From Oryzias latipes (Eukaryota > Chordata > Actinopteri > Beloniformes > Adrianichthyidae): a stretch of 64,000 nt of DNA. The stretch spans positions 14,599,261 to 14,663,260 of the forward strand of contig NC_019866.2 in the NCBI RefSeq assembly GCF_002234675.1. Reading direction: 5' to 3'. Positions 1 to 32,488 of the stretch are shown here, one piece after another. The notes below the pieces were generated by a model that made no database searches, was not told the DNA's origin, and saw nothing but the letters and a program-made list of their open reading frames with translations. Made by a program: the position numbers and the translations under genes. Numbering within the stretch: position 1 is the first letter of the stretch; the number at the start of each line of letters is the position of its first letter.

Positions 1-215
1 GTTGGGCAAAAAAGTTTTTAGTCAGCCACCAACTGTGCAAGTTTTCCCACTTAAAAAGATGAGAGAGGCCTGTCATTTTCATCATAGGAATACTTCAACT
101 ATGGGAGACAAAATGAGAAAAAAATTTATTGTCTGATATTTAAATATTTTATCTGTAAATTATGGTGGAAAATAAGTATTTGGTCATCTTCAAACAAGCA
201 CGATTTCTGGCTCTC
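1..215 (-). mobile_element. Tc1/mariner-like transposon end (relic)
   Basis: Read on the minus strand, this matches the terminal non-coding part of a common fish Tc1-like family as I remember it. It has the phrase ACCAAATACTTATTTTCC, then an AT-rich stretch, a CTCATTTTGTCTCC block and a CTCTCATCTTTTTAAGTGGG block near the tip. The element is cut by the window start, and no transposase frame is intact. It sits in an intron of MAPK8IP3. The family name is from memory and was not checked against a repeat library. Confidence 0.5.
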
Positions 216-622
216 ACAGAGCTGTAACTTCTTCTGTAAGAGGATCCTCTGTCCTCCAAAGTTCTTGAGCCAAGCACAGAGCCCTGAGCTACACCATGGC
301 TGAAACCATTAGGACTGCGTGTTTTTGTGCTTTAAATTTGAGGTTTTTTTGTTGTTGTTGTAAAGAATATTTTTCTGATTTGTTTGTCGAGTAATTCTTG
401 TGGTAAAATGTCTTTATGTTATTCTTAGCCAAAAAAACCTTGGCATGAAAAGGATAACTGTGCACCATTGTACTCCAAATCCTGACCAAAACATCTCCAT
501 CAGATCTTTTAAACTAGACATTAAATTTGTAACAGTTTTTTAAAAGACACAAAAAATTTTTATAGTTTGAAAACTCTCAGCTCCTATGTTGTCTCATCAG
601 TTCTCACTCTTTTGCACCACAG

Positions 623-21622
<21,000 letters not shown>

Positions 21623-22490
21623 CACCTCGATCGGCTTTATGTCCCACCGACTCCTTTTTCAAAATATCTTCCTACTCCTTAGAGGTTTTCACCCTCCTAA
21701 ACTGTGTAATTATCCCTGGTCCTGTAAAAGTTCTCCTTTGGCTCTACAACAACCCTCCAACCCATGCATCTGTCCTTGTAATTATTATACCCCTATCACT
21801 TTCTAACTTTAATGCCTCATATATAAGTCCTCTGATGTACTTATCTGCCTGCCAACCTAATTCTGCCCCACGGAGGCTATTGTAACTGTTATCATGAGCC
21901 TTGTATCCCGACCTCCTCCTAACTACCTCCCTCCTCTGTAATGATCTTTTACAGTAAGCACACTGTATCCCCTTCATAGTTACCTCAGCTGCCCTGCTTC
22001 AGCCCCAGACCCGCTCCTCACTTTTCAGTTTATCAACATCTTCCTTTAAACCCAGAGCCCCAACATGACTCAATGAAAGGGAAAAAAAGAGAAACACATA
22101 TTGTAGATAACATCTCCTCTTAGCTCTTTGAATTCAAGCATCCAGGTTGGATCCAGATGTGGTTCTGAAACATCAGGAGATACCAGAGGAATCTGCAGCA
22201 GTTAGCAGGGGTTCAAAGGTCCTGTTAGAGGTGGCTCTTATCAATAACGTATTGCCCTCTCTTTTACTGTTGATTGGACCGTTTGGCGTGAAGCAAATGG
22301 AAAGGCGGCATGTTGTCATATGTACAGGAAATACTGTAAATCTCTACTGAAGCCCATCCACTTTGTTGAGTATGGACATTTGTGCATTGATTTCTGTGTG
22401 GATTAAATATTAAACTTATTTGTGTGCCGAACGCAATTCCATTGAGTAAAGGTTTGTTTCCCTTCAGAATAAAGCAATGAAAACAATTTA
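21623..22490 (+). terminator. mapk8ip3: MAPK8IP3 3' UTR and likely poly(A) signal
   Basis: After the TGA at 21620-21622 the sequence is open, C/T-rich and gene-free. A canonical AATAAA occurs at 22468-22473. The next gene on the other strand ends at 23079, leaving about 600 bp between the two 3' ends. Which poly(A) site is used cannot be told from sequence. Confidence 0.5.
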
Positions 22491-23078
22491 GAACATAAAA
22501 AACAGACAAAAGCTTTGTTTTATTGTGTTTCTGAGAGGTTATTCTCTCCATTTCAATTCAAAAGGTACATTTTTGGTAAAAGCAAACCTTTCCACATTAA
22601 ATTACAAACTACTATAAGCTCTAAGGCTTTAGAAAAGCTGGAAATTTTACATTAAAGTACTTCAATGTAAAAAATGAGAAACATTCAAGAAAGTAAAAAG
22701 GCATTTATCATGTTGGATATGCTTAAAGGGAGACTTTAAAGGTTTCTAAGAGTCATTGTTCAGTCTATAAATCAATAGTACTGCTGCCAAACCACTGAAT
22801 TGGATTTATTTGACAAATTTCTATTCTAAAAACAAATTTGTTTAAAAAATTTTTTTAGCAAATGTAGTAATTTAAACTTAGAAAAGGCTAAATTTTTTTG
22901 ATTGATTTTACTTTGAACCTAACTCTATTAAATAGTGTAGTGCAGAAAGGCAGAATTAGGCTTTCTACTACTGTTTAGCTACAAAAAGCACTAAAGTCAA
23001 ATTTATCTGAGGTGTGATCACCACTTCAACGATATTGCTCTTATTTAAAGCCAGGGAATGGTTTCTACACAGCGTGTG

Positions 23079-25163
23079 TCAGTAGATCCACTGGCTGCTG
23101 CTGCTCTTCCAGCGGTGAAGTTCCTTCGGACCGAACCACAGAGAGATTTCCCTCTGTGCGCTCTCCACCGAGTCACTGCCGTGGATTACGTTCCTGTGAC
23201 ACAGACCCAGCAGAGACATTCAGGAGGTAAAACTTCACTTTGTCAAAAAAAAAAAAAGTAAAATAATGTAAACAACATTTCAAAACATTCATACAAAAAG
23301 GTGATATTGTCAAAATGGTTGCAATCATTTATATTTCTTTGGGGATAGTGCTATTTTAGTTGGAAAACAAGCCCATTTCTGGTCAAATTAACAAACAAGT
23401 GCCTTTCTTTTCTAAAGGTTTAATCCCAGATTGAGTGGAATAGCTCTTACTTGCCCACTTCCACACAGAAATCTCCTCGTATGGTTCCTGGCAGTGACTC
23501 AGCAGGGTTGGTCTCTCCCAACATCTTGCGTGCAGTCTTGACCACCTCCAAGCCCTGCCAGACCTAAACAAACACAGAAATGTACACGACTATATGATAC
23601 TTTGGTTTTTAATACAGTGATTGCACGCTAAAATACTAATAAACATTCAAAACACACCATCAATTTTGACTGAAAAGAGTGTATTTGTGTTGCAGGAGGA
23701 TTTTTTTCCTTATATATTACAGATGTCCTTTAGGATCATTTGGCTGTAAGTAACGGACTGGACATCTCACCATTGCAACAACTGGTCCTGAGCTCATGTA
23801 GCTTATTAGTCTGTTGTAGAAGGGCTTAGTCCTCAGATCCCAGTAGTGTTCCCTAAGAATGTCCTCTGATGCCTGAATGCAAACCATAATAACATCTGAT
23901 TAGTTTATAAAATTATAGAGCGCTGGACATGACATTAAAAAACAATAATTCAATAATTTAAACAATTTTGTGTACACAATTTGGTATTTCGTGCATATAA
24001 CTTTGTATTTTATGGGCTTAAATTAGTATTATGTGTGCACAAATTAGCATTTTGTGGACAGAAATTAGTAATTGTCTGCACAAATTAGCATTTTTTGGGT
24101 ACAAATGAATCATTTTGGGGCAAAAATTAGAATTATTTGTGCTCAAATTAATCATTTGATGGCACATATTAGCATTTTGTGGATAGAAAATGGCCCTGCG
24201 ACAGACTGCCGATCTGTCCAGGATGTCCCCTGCCTTCACCCAAAAGTGGTCGGGATAGGCTCCGGCAGCCCGTGACCCCGAAAGGGACAAAACGGATTAG
24301 AAAATAAATGAATGTATGAAAGAATAGAAAATAGTAATTGTTGGGCACAAATTAGCATTGTGTGCACATATTAGTATTTTGTGGGGATAAATTAAGATTT
24401 TGATGGTACAAATTAGCATTATGTGTACCCAAATAGCATGTTTAGGGCACACATTAATATTTTGTTAGCACAAATTAGCATTTTATGGAGACAAAGTAGT
24501 ATATGGGGAGACAAATTAACATTATGTGTGCAAAAATTAACTTTATTGAGGGCTCAAATGAGCATTTTGTTGGCACAAATTAACATTTTTGTGTGTACAA
24601 ATTAATACTTTAGTATACTTTCTACTCCTAATTTTGTGGCCATAAAAAATTTAACAGTGGCCACAAATTACTAAGAGGGAAAGTTGTTTTAAGATCATGA
24701 TCAGGGCTCCATATCATATGACAGGTCTTTTACTTGGATTTAAAAAAAAAAGGTCATCGTCATCGTGTATCTGAATGTATCATCAGACTCACCCGCACAA
24801 GTTTGAGGCCCACCAGCTTAAATCCTTTCTTCTCAAAGCGACGCACGATCTCCCCCACCAGCTTCCGCTGCACGCCGTCCGGTTTCACGGCGATGAAGGT
24901 GCGCTCATTCACTCCGGTCCAACCTGGAACACAACTTTAAACTATCAGCAACTCAGATTAAGCCTCAGGTTGTAGACACGAAAGATAAGCACGGCAGCAA
25001 AAAAATAGATAAAAAGTGCTGGCGGCAGCCTTCGGATCTGGAAGCGGCTCTCTGTCTCTCTCTCTCTCTGGCGCGCCTCACCGAATTCATCGATCTTTGC
25101 GTGTTTCTGCGCCAACCTCTCCACCTCCTGCAGGTCGAGCTGTGACCTCTTTTTCGGCCTCAT
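23079..25163 (-). CDS. nme3: NME3, nucleoside diphosphate kinase 3
   Basis: There are five coding exons on the minus strand: 25163-25082, 24923-24793, 23872-23771, 23563-23451 and 23193-23079, with GT-AG joins and kept phases, giving about 180 residues. NDP kinases pass a phosphate between nucleoside di- and triphosphates through a phospho-histidine. The kinase core runs from [19 protein letters not shown] through [13 protein letters not shown] and the [17 protein letters not shown] loop to [16 protein letters not shown], which holds the catalytic histidine. The tail is WIY-stop. The match to NME3, rather than NME1/2 or NME4, rests on the [10 protein letters not shown] entry, the C-terminus and the position next to MAPK8IP3 and MRPS34. 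Odd point: the only in-phase first exon I find gives a basic start (MRPKKR), not the short hydrophobic N-terminus known for NME3. Its ATG has G at -3, and an in-frame stop lies upstream. A missed alternative first exon is possible. Confidence 0.85.
23985..24610. repeat. AT-rich minisatellite, about 20-bp units, split by an insertion
   Basis: Imperfect tandem copies of a unit close to GCACAAATTAGCATTTTGTG fill this stretch of the NME3 intron between exons 24923-24793 and 23872-23771. There are roughly nine copies before 24187 and about a dozen after 24340. Units vary in length by a base or two. Confidence 0.85.
24188..24310 (+). mobile_element. Dispersed retroposon tail inserted in the minisatellite
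   Basis: GC-richer than its surroundings, this holds GCGACAGACTGCCGATCTGT, ATAGGCTCCGGCAGCCCGTG and a tail of AATGAATG type. That is the standard 3' end of an abundant fish retroposon. It interrupts the tandem array above, so it inserted after the array had formed or has been carried with it. Confidence 0.6.
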
Positions 25164-25239
25164 TGCGGTGCTCCACTTGCAGCAGCTTTTCCACACTACC
25201 AGGCTGCACACAATGGCAGCACGGTAATACACGAGCTAA

Positions 25240-26844
25240 TAGGATAATGAATCAACTTTTGCAGGAGGAGGAGGAGGAGCGGGGGTTACTGTCACAGAAG
25301 CTAACCTGCACGCGCCAACTCTGTTACTGTTATGGAAAAAGTTAGTCGTTTTTAATAACAGTTCAAATTCAACACTCTTATTATTGTCATGTTTAGTATA
25401 TAGAAGTCCCATAAACACCATTTTACAGATTTATCCGACTGCGTGGAGTTTGCCGAAGAGCCGTCTCCCAGCATCCTCTAAAAATAGACGTCATTCCATC
25501 CGTTTGACTCAAAGCGACTGAATGTGGACCACACGGAAAGTCAAATATTACCAACCTGACTGAAAAATGTAGGATATGATGGTCAGAAACAGGCAAATCA
25601 TCGTCACTGGAAGACAGAGCACAACTTATCCGTCTGAATGAAAGCACGCAGGTGCGAGGAGGAACGTTGCTAAGTAACGGAGTAACGCCGCCAAGGTGAG
25701 AGCACGTGGCGCCGCAAAGATGTATGGAACCACAAATGTGCACAAAAAGAAGAGTCTGTAGTTAATTTATATAAGTTAATTACATTTTATCATATATATT
25801 TAGAATTTAAACATGTTTGATCACAGAAAATTCATTAATAACAAATATTAATGTATTATTAGAATAAGATAATTTATTTAAAATGATTCTTCAATAATGT
25901 TGTTTATATTAGATAGTAATAGGAAAAAAGGATCATGGTGCACAAAAGTTATGATAGAAAATGCCATGTTTGTTTTGACTTTCTTGCATTTTTAATTTAG
26001 GTAAATTTGCTGCTGCAGTAGGATCCCTTTTGTCAAAGGGTGTATTTTATTTTGAAGGGAAGTAAAATTATGGAAAATTACAATAATTTCATTATTGTAA
26101 ATATTTAAAAGGTACACAATATAAGTAAGTATAGTGTTTAAGTGGCATAATGGTCACAAAAACAAAGTGTTTTTTTCTAAACAAAGATTGGTTAGTAGGA
26201 AACTGTAATATTAGAAATGACCAGAAGAGGGCACTAGTTGGTAGAACATGAAGGTAATGATGTGGGGAGAGCACAAAGAAGAGTTGATGATTCACTGGAA
26301 TGTATGTTGAAGAGCAACTGAGGAATAAAACCAAACAGATTGAACCTACAGAGTGTCCCGAATTATATTTTATGTCTGTAAGATAAGTACAGACATGACA
26401 GAAACTGGACCAAATAGCTGTTTTACCATTAAAGAGTTGCAAACCATTGTTCTTTCAGGAAAAAGAAGACACATCACAACACATTACTTAATTAACACTC
26501 AAGCAAACATATCAAATTATTAAACCATCTACCTTTAATCTGAATATTAAGACGTTGTCTATTTTGGCAAGTTTTCTTTAAAAGCCCAAATACGGACTCA
26601 CAACAACTTTGTTATTACGGTCCTTAAAATTTTTACTTTTATTTTTTTGTGTATCTTTCCATTTTTGTTTATAAAAGATACCTTATTACAAAACAATTTA
26701 TTCCCATTTTTTTATTTAGCAAATCAGTCAAATTCAAACACACATACACTCACTATGGCATTACACTCTTGTCCAGGATGGAGCCTAATCTTAAAGCAGC
26801 TCAGAAAGAGTTGTGGCCCCCTGAGATTGAAACATCAGTAGCCT
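25240..26844. other. Intergenic, NME3 promoter side to MRPS34 3' end; no gene seen
   Basis: I see no exon with kept phase on either strand. The part next to NME3 (25060-25240) has CpG sites and a GGAGGAGGAGGAGCGGGGG block, fitting a promoter region for a minus-strand gene. From 25740 to 26640 it is very AT-rich. Confidence 0.4.
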
Positions 26845-28687
26845 TTACACAGCTGTCCCCTCTTTGCTCCGCCTTTCTTTTTCCTGTCTGCGAAAATAGT
26901 CTTTGTTGAGCACCACGTCTCTCTGCAGAGGCAGTGCCGGCTCATCTAGGACTGTGCTGCCTCCTGTTTTACGATGGGCCAGCATCATGGCCCGGAGTAG
27001 AGGAGGGTAGGGGACGTGGCGCACAGGTGGTTCAGGGAGGGGCTCAAAGTCCTTAAACTGCTGCTCCATGTGTTTAGGAATCAGTCGCCAGTCATGGTAC
27101 ATCACCTTGTCTACTTCTTTCATCTCGCTCTCTTTTTTCCCTGAAAAAAAAAAAAGATTATTAATAATATTTGCTGTACATTTCCAGAAATGTAAAAGCC
27201 GACATTGTTTCCTTTTAATTTGTTATTGTTGATACTAGCATACATCAGTATTCTTTTATTAAAAAATTCAATACCATAAATAAAGCATATGTTTAGTAAT
27301 ATATTAAAAAAATATGCCATAAACACTAAAGAATTCTTATTTTATACAGTCTTTTCTTACCTTTATATGTGAGGACTCCCCATGCTTTGCCATGATCCAT
27401 GTTCTGGAAAAAACAGGTAATGAATATTTAACATTTATTCACCATTTAAAGCCCCACTCTGATAATCTTTTGATCTGTTTTCAAAGCGCTTTTAGCCTAA
27501 ATAAAAAAAACTGTGATTTTCTAGAATATAGTTCTACGGAGCAGCACTGATTTATTAGAAACTTGCCATTGAGTTGTGGGCCCGATCTTTGGCGCAGAGC
27601 AAGCCTGCCCCCACATACCGACTATTGTTTATATGCTTTTCCATTGGCTTACAGCCCTCACAGCTCCAACTTCATATTACCGGCAGCGTATTTTCTACGT
27701 CACAAATGAGCTAATTTTCAAACAGAGTTTTTTGGCTGCTTCTGATTCACAATAATTTGATTTAAGAAATACTCAGAAATGCAATTTTGAGCTTAAATTT
27801 CTTTATACATGTCCTTCATTATCAGAAAATCCCACAAGCACATGTCTTCGAGTTGCTCATCCAAGTGGCTTCATCAGTCCTAGGAAGTTTCAAGGAAGAA
27901 GATTTTAAGTCCAGTTTCTATTACTCACATTCATAAAACGTTACCTGGATGGATGAGAACGTTCAGTGACAAGAACATGTTACAAACCCCAAAAATCGGA
28001 TTTTTAACTGTTATTGTTCTTCAATAGAGAAGTGACCAACACAAATAGTAATACACAAAAACTGCTTGAATAAAACAAAAAAGGATTTCTGTTTTACAAA
28101 GAAACAGAGAGAATCCACCAAAGCTAAAATAAAAACGGTTCTTCAAAATGTGCGATTTGTGTTATTTATACAAGCTATAATGAAAAACTAAACAAAAACG
28201 TCCCCCTTTAAAATAATACTTAGTCAAAATAAACTTTATCGAACTACATCTGAAACAGTAACATTATAATTATATGTAGTAGTAGTGGAACAGAGTCAAT
28301 GACTGCAGTGTCTACTTAAAGAAAGGCTTCATTTTGACCAAACAATCACGTGATAAACATCTATCATACCTCAGCTGTGTAGTCCACCTTGACCTTGGTA
28401 ATCTGCCAGAAGCTGGGCTCGTTGTGATCCTCCAGCCAGGACTTGCGAGTGAACATGCGGCCCACTCCGAACAGTCTCATGCCTGCCAACAGGGAGAACA
28501 GTCGGCTCTCCCGCCGGACGTCCTGCCAGGCCAACACGGGCAGCATCTTCCCCGTGAGAGGTCTCCTCATCGTCTCATGGTCCAGGGCGTACTTCTGGGA
28601 CTCCCGCGGTCGTGACTTCAGCTCTCGGTACGCTCGGATCTTCCGAGCCATCTCTGCTATCAGACGCAGCCTCTTCTTCTTCGCCAT
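26845..28687 (-). CDS. mrps34: MRPS34, mitochondrial small ribosomal subunit protein mS34
   Basis: There are three coding exons on the minus strand: 28687-28370, 27403-27361 and 27140-26845. They give 218 residues, the same length as the human protein. The start ATG at 28687 opens [20 protein letters not shown], matching the basic family N-terminus. Further hallmarks are [43 protein letters not shown] and [12 protein letters not shown], then [14 protein letters not shown] near the end. It acts in the 28S subunit of the mitochondrial ribosome and is needed for its stability. It lies between NME3 and SPSB3 as in other vertebrates, on the same strand as NME3. A 5' UTR exon probably lies upstream (see 29414-29530). 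No damage was seen. Confidence 0.95.
27446..27800 (-). mobile_element. Partial copy of a medium MITE-like repeat
   Basis: The tip AAAGCCCCACTCTGATAATC matches, reversed, the right end of the element at 31793-32312. The inner block with CTGATTCACAATAATTTGA and AGAAATACTCAGAAATGCAA recurs at about 17290-17350 and 20915-20975. It has no coding capacity and lies in the first coding intron of MRPS34. Confidence 0.55.
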
Positions 28688-29413
28688 GTTACACAGCGTC
28701 CCACTAAAAGGATACCTGTAAGTTTGTATGCGTTTACCACAAAAGTGGTGACTGGCATGCCCCCCCCCCCCTAATTGAACATTTGCAGAGTGTAATACAA
28801 AAAGAAAAATCAACATTTATAAAAATACAATATAAGAATACAACACAGTTCTACATACAGAATAACATTGTTTTAACCTTATGAAAATCTCAACTACTAA
28901 GAACACATTTTTTAATTAAATACATTTTTAAAAACAAACTTGTGTTCAATAATAACCAAATAAAGCAATCACAGAAGGAAATAAGTAAATAAAAATAGAA
29001 AAAAAAAGAAATAACAGAGAAAAAACAATAGAAATGCAAGACTTAACTTATCACTAATCCAAAAGATTTACACTGACACAGACGTTAATCGTTTTTTGAG
29101 CCTTGGTTATTTTTTGAAGCATAATAAATTAGTCTTAAATATTGCTGCATTTCCAGTTTCAGTACGAAGAATGTAGTTTTTATATTTTCAAATTTACCAG
29201 AATAAATGAGAGCATGTTTCAGGTACACAAACTTCTGCTGCCAAAGAAAAAATATCTAACAGCAGCAGGAGCAGCTAGCGAGTTGCACAAACGCGATGCT
29301 TCATGACCGCAAAAACAATTCCGCAATCTCAGCGTTATTCAAAACTAACTGCTAAGAACCCAATGGGAGAAAAAAATACACTGTGATGTCTGAAAATGTT
29401 GTCATTAATTTAC

Positions 29414-29530
29414 CTGCAAAGGTGTTGACAGTAGAGCGTTTGTTTGACCTCAGACCGGCACACGACTCACTTCTTGCTAGCTGTCCGTACAAAACTAGAT
29501 CCGTCCGTGTAAATCGAATGACAACTTTAG
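29414..29530 (-). promoter_or_regulatory. mrps34: Probable MRPS34 5' UTR exon and promoter
   Basis: On the minus strand, AACACCTTTGCAG is followed by gtaaat at 29413-29408. It could splice to an acceptor (cttacag) just before GTATCCTTTTAGTGG, 30 nt upstream of the ATG at 28687. The exon has more CpG than its surroundings, and an ETS-like GGAA motif lies just upstream near 29540. The transcription start was not determined. Confidence 0.45.
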
Positions 29531-29944
29531 TTCCGCAGGAAGAAAAGAACAATAATAAACGGAGGACTCGTGTGATTTTACGTATGTATATTTCTATATC
29601 TACTTACTACTGAATATAAAATACCCCAGCAATTAAAGTTAATAAAAGAACAAGATAACAATTGACCCCCCCCCCATATCTTAAATATCAAAATGTCAGG
29701 TTAAGGGGTTCGATAAATGTTATCGCACATCCAATCGCACATCCAAGAATTTCAAATAGCTAAATTGTTGCTATTGTTGTTGTTAAATAAGACAAACAGG
29801 CAGACTCAAAAGCTCAAACTTCGCATAGTTGCAGGACTTCTTACAAATAAAAAAAAATTATTACAAAGAATTTAGAAGTTTTAGAGCTCTTTGACATGTA
29901 ATTTCAATTATTTAGAAAAGCCCAACAATAAGTCAATAGTAAGT

Positions 29945-29945
29945 C

Positions 29946-30017
<72 letters not shown>

Positions 30018-30095
30018 TCAATGATAATAATAAATTATAACAATATAAAATAACAATAAGTCAATGATAATAAATAATAATAATAAATCAATAAT
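29945..30095. repeat. (AAT)n microsatellite
   Basis: An almost pure AAT array runs at 29947-30017, then degenerate AAT and AAGTC units continue to about 30110. It is intergenic, between the MRPS34 and SPSB3 promoters. The whole interval 28700-30700 holds no gene I can support. Confidence 0.9.
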
Positions 30096-30699
30096 AAGTC
30101 AACAATAAGTCCAAAGGTTAACAACAGATTTACCCTAAAAGACAGAGAGAGAGAGAGAGATGAAGAGTGATTTAGAGAATTAGAGATAGAGTGATCAATT
30201 TGGTGTTACACAGATGGTATGGGGCCGGGTTTCAAGCGAACAGTCTGGCCAGTCTTATCAAAATGTGTTTCCACAAAATGTTTTGAACATAGCCAGACTA
30301 TTGCTAGTCGACGGCAAATTATACGTACATCATGCAGCATGTTGATAATAGCCCTGCAGCCTCATGCATGTCAACATGTGTACTATTAAAAAAAAAACAT
30401 GTGTACTATTAATGAAGCCCCTGCAGCTTTAAAAGAAAAAAATATGGTACTTACCTGTCAAATGTTATGCCTTTCTCCTTCGTGGACTCATTTCTCCGAT
30501 TTTGGCAGTTGAAACCCGCAACAATGAACTGGCATTTTGCAAAAAAATGTGTTCAAATGCATGCAGTGCAGCAGTGACTTCACCTCACCAAGATGGCGGT
30601 GCTCTCCTCCCATGAGGAACCACGTGATGTCTCCTCTAGCGATATAACTCATTGCTCCTACCATTCCTGTCACTGTTTACGGTCACACACTCCTAGTGG

Positions 30700-30837
30700 A
30701 AAGTAGGTCATGGGAAAACAAACCGACGCTTCCCGCTTAACTAGTTGTCTGTTGTAATTATTCGGAAGTCCGCGGAGTCGGTACAGCTTTGTTTTTGGGT
30801 CAAATGAACGTGATGCTGGAGAACTAAAGCAAAAAAG
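30700..30837 (+). promoter_or_regulatory. spsb3: Probable SPSB3 5' UTR exon 1
   Basis: A CpG-bearing stretch ends AAAAAAG|gtaaca at 30837/30838. It is followed by a long AT-rich intron and a clear acceptor (tttgtctttcag) at 32404, just upstream of the SPSB3 start. The exon start was not determined. The assignment is by position and splice sites only. Confidence 0.45.
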
Positions 30838-31792
30838 GTAACACGACCCCCGTATTTTGTGAACACACACACACACACAGCTAGCTAAGCTTCTTTTTCA
30901 AAAACGTTCACATTTGCATCACCAACACAACAATACTTCCATTATAAGTCGCAAAAAGCGTTAATTTGTTTTAAATATTAAATAATGCAAATTAACCCTC
31001 TTTGCCGCCGTGATGTTAACAAATATCAATTGTATGCATGCGTGGCTCACTGTATTTGGGGTTAGCTGCTCCTGTTAGCTTGCCTATGTAGCCAACTAAA
31101 GCTAGCTAGCAAAACATAACCGCGCATCGATGAGATGTTTTGTTTTGCTGCAACCACGATTTATCTGTTATATTTTAACCAAGAAAATAATTTAGTTGCA
31201 TTATTATATATATTTTAAAACCTGGGTAGCTATGTGCTACTAATTCTGCAAAAACATACGTATTTTTTAATTGGTTGCTGGTTCCTAAACTATAAAAGAA
31301 TCCTAACTTGAAACTAGGCTAAACATTTCCAAGTATTTTCCCAACATTTGTCAGTAAAGACAGTGGCGAGCAAAATGTGACTCAAATAAATTTGTGCTAA
31401 TACGTGTTTTAGTTGATCTCACTGTACTTTGTTTGCTGGTTTTGACATTAAAGTAGCGAATGCAGGGGAAAGTGTGCCAAAAAGAAAAAGCGGATATTGT
31501 GAAATCTATATATATTTAAGCAGACACATTGAGTTCAAGCTAAAACTAGGACAACACGGAAAAAAACCCTGCAAGAGTTGGCCCAATTTTGTCCTAAACG
31601 TTTTACAATATAGAATATAACTTAAGGGTGCCTGATTAGTTTATTAAATCAGTAAGATTCCACTTAATCCAAATCTACTTAAGGAAGCAGGACTGCTTCT
31701 CTGGTGAACTGGAAGTAAACTGCTCTACGTCTTCATGTTATTCTTTAAAATGAACAAATATGCTGCAAATTGAATAACTAAAATCCGAGGCT

Positions 31793-32312
31793 TAAAGACC
31801 CACTCCATGAAAATTATGTTCTTGGTGTTTTTGACATATTCTTGTGGCATTTACCTGATGATGGAGAACATATACAAAGAAAAATTATCTCAAAATTGTA
31901 TTTGGAAGTATTTTCTTCATTCAAATTGTATTGAATCAGGAGCAGACAAACAGTGCTTAGGAAGAAGCTTGTAGCAGTGACATAGATGCTACAGCGGCGG
32001 GCCACGAGCTGCCTGCTCTGCTCCATTCTGATCCATCCACTTGTAGACCAAACTGTACGGCTTCAATATTGCTCTCTGTTTTTGCGAAACCAGTAATGTC
32101 AGGTTGGGGGTGTTGGGGGCTGTAAGCTGGTGGGAGAACGTGTAAATAGATGGATAATTGGAGGAAGGACAGGCCTACCCCGCTTACAATTCAGAGGGGA
32201 ACTACTAACAGTACAGGTGTCTTAATTTATGGCTTAAAACGGCTTAATCATAAATAAAAGACCACTTGGAACGCTTTTGCAAAGCACAAAAGATAATCGG
32301 AGTGGGAGTTTA
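31793..32312. mobile_element. MITE-like element with inverted tips (about 520 bp)
   Basis: The left tip TAAAGACCCACTCC faces the right tip GGAGTGGGAGTTTA, an inverted repeat with few mismatches. Between them are no long frames. Related pieces sit at 27446-27800 and near 39946 (AAAGTTCCACTCC). It lies in the 5' UTR intron of SPSB3. Confidence 0.6.
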
Positions 32313-32415
32313 AATTGTTCAGTGCTTTCAATTTTTTTAAAGTTGAGATAAAAAACAAAAACTAAAGTTGTTGCTATAAGTGCAATACTGTATTTGTCTT
32401 TCAGCGGCTGGGCTT

Positions 32416-32457
32416 ATGCATGCCAGTCACTTGGACCACACTGTGACTGTACGGTAA
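32416..32457 (+). promoter_or_regulatory. Short upstream ORF in the SPSB3 leader
   Basis: The ATG at 32416, 11 nt after the splice acceptor, opens 13 codons (MHASHLDHTVTVR) ending in TAA at 32455-32457. That is 31 nt before the main ATG at 32489. Such uORFs can lower translation of the main frame. Its effect here is inferred from position only. Confidence 0.55.
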
Positions 32458-32488
32458 CTTCCCCGGCTTGTGAAACTGCTTTGCTGCC

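Noticed and set aside
25164-25232. Upstream extension of the NME3 first exon (Y-Y-R-A-A-I-V-C...)
   Set aside because: The first triplet is GTG, not ATG, and a TAG lies in frame just upstream. The ATG at 25163 is the first in-frame start.
28700-32400. Possible EME2 gene between MRPS34 and SPSB3
   Set aside because: Expected from human gene order, but no exon chain or ERCC4-like motif was visible on either strand.
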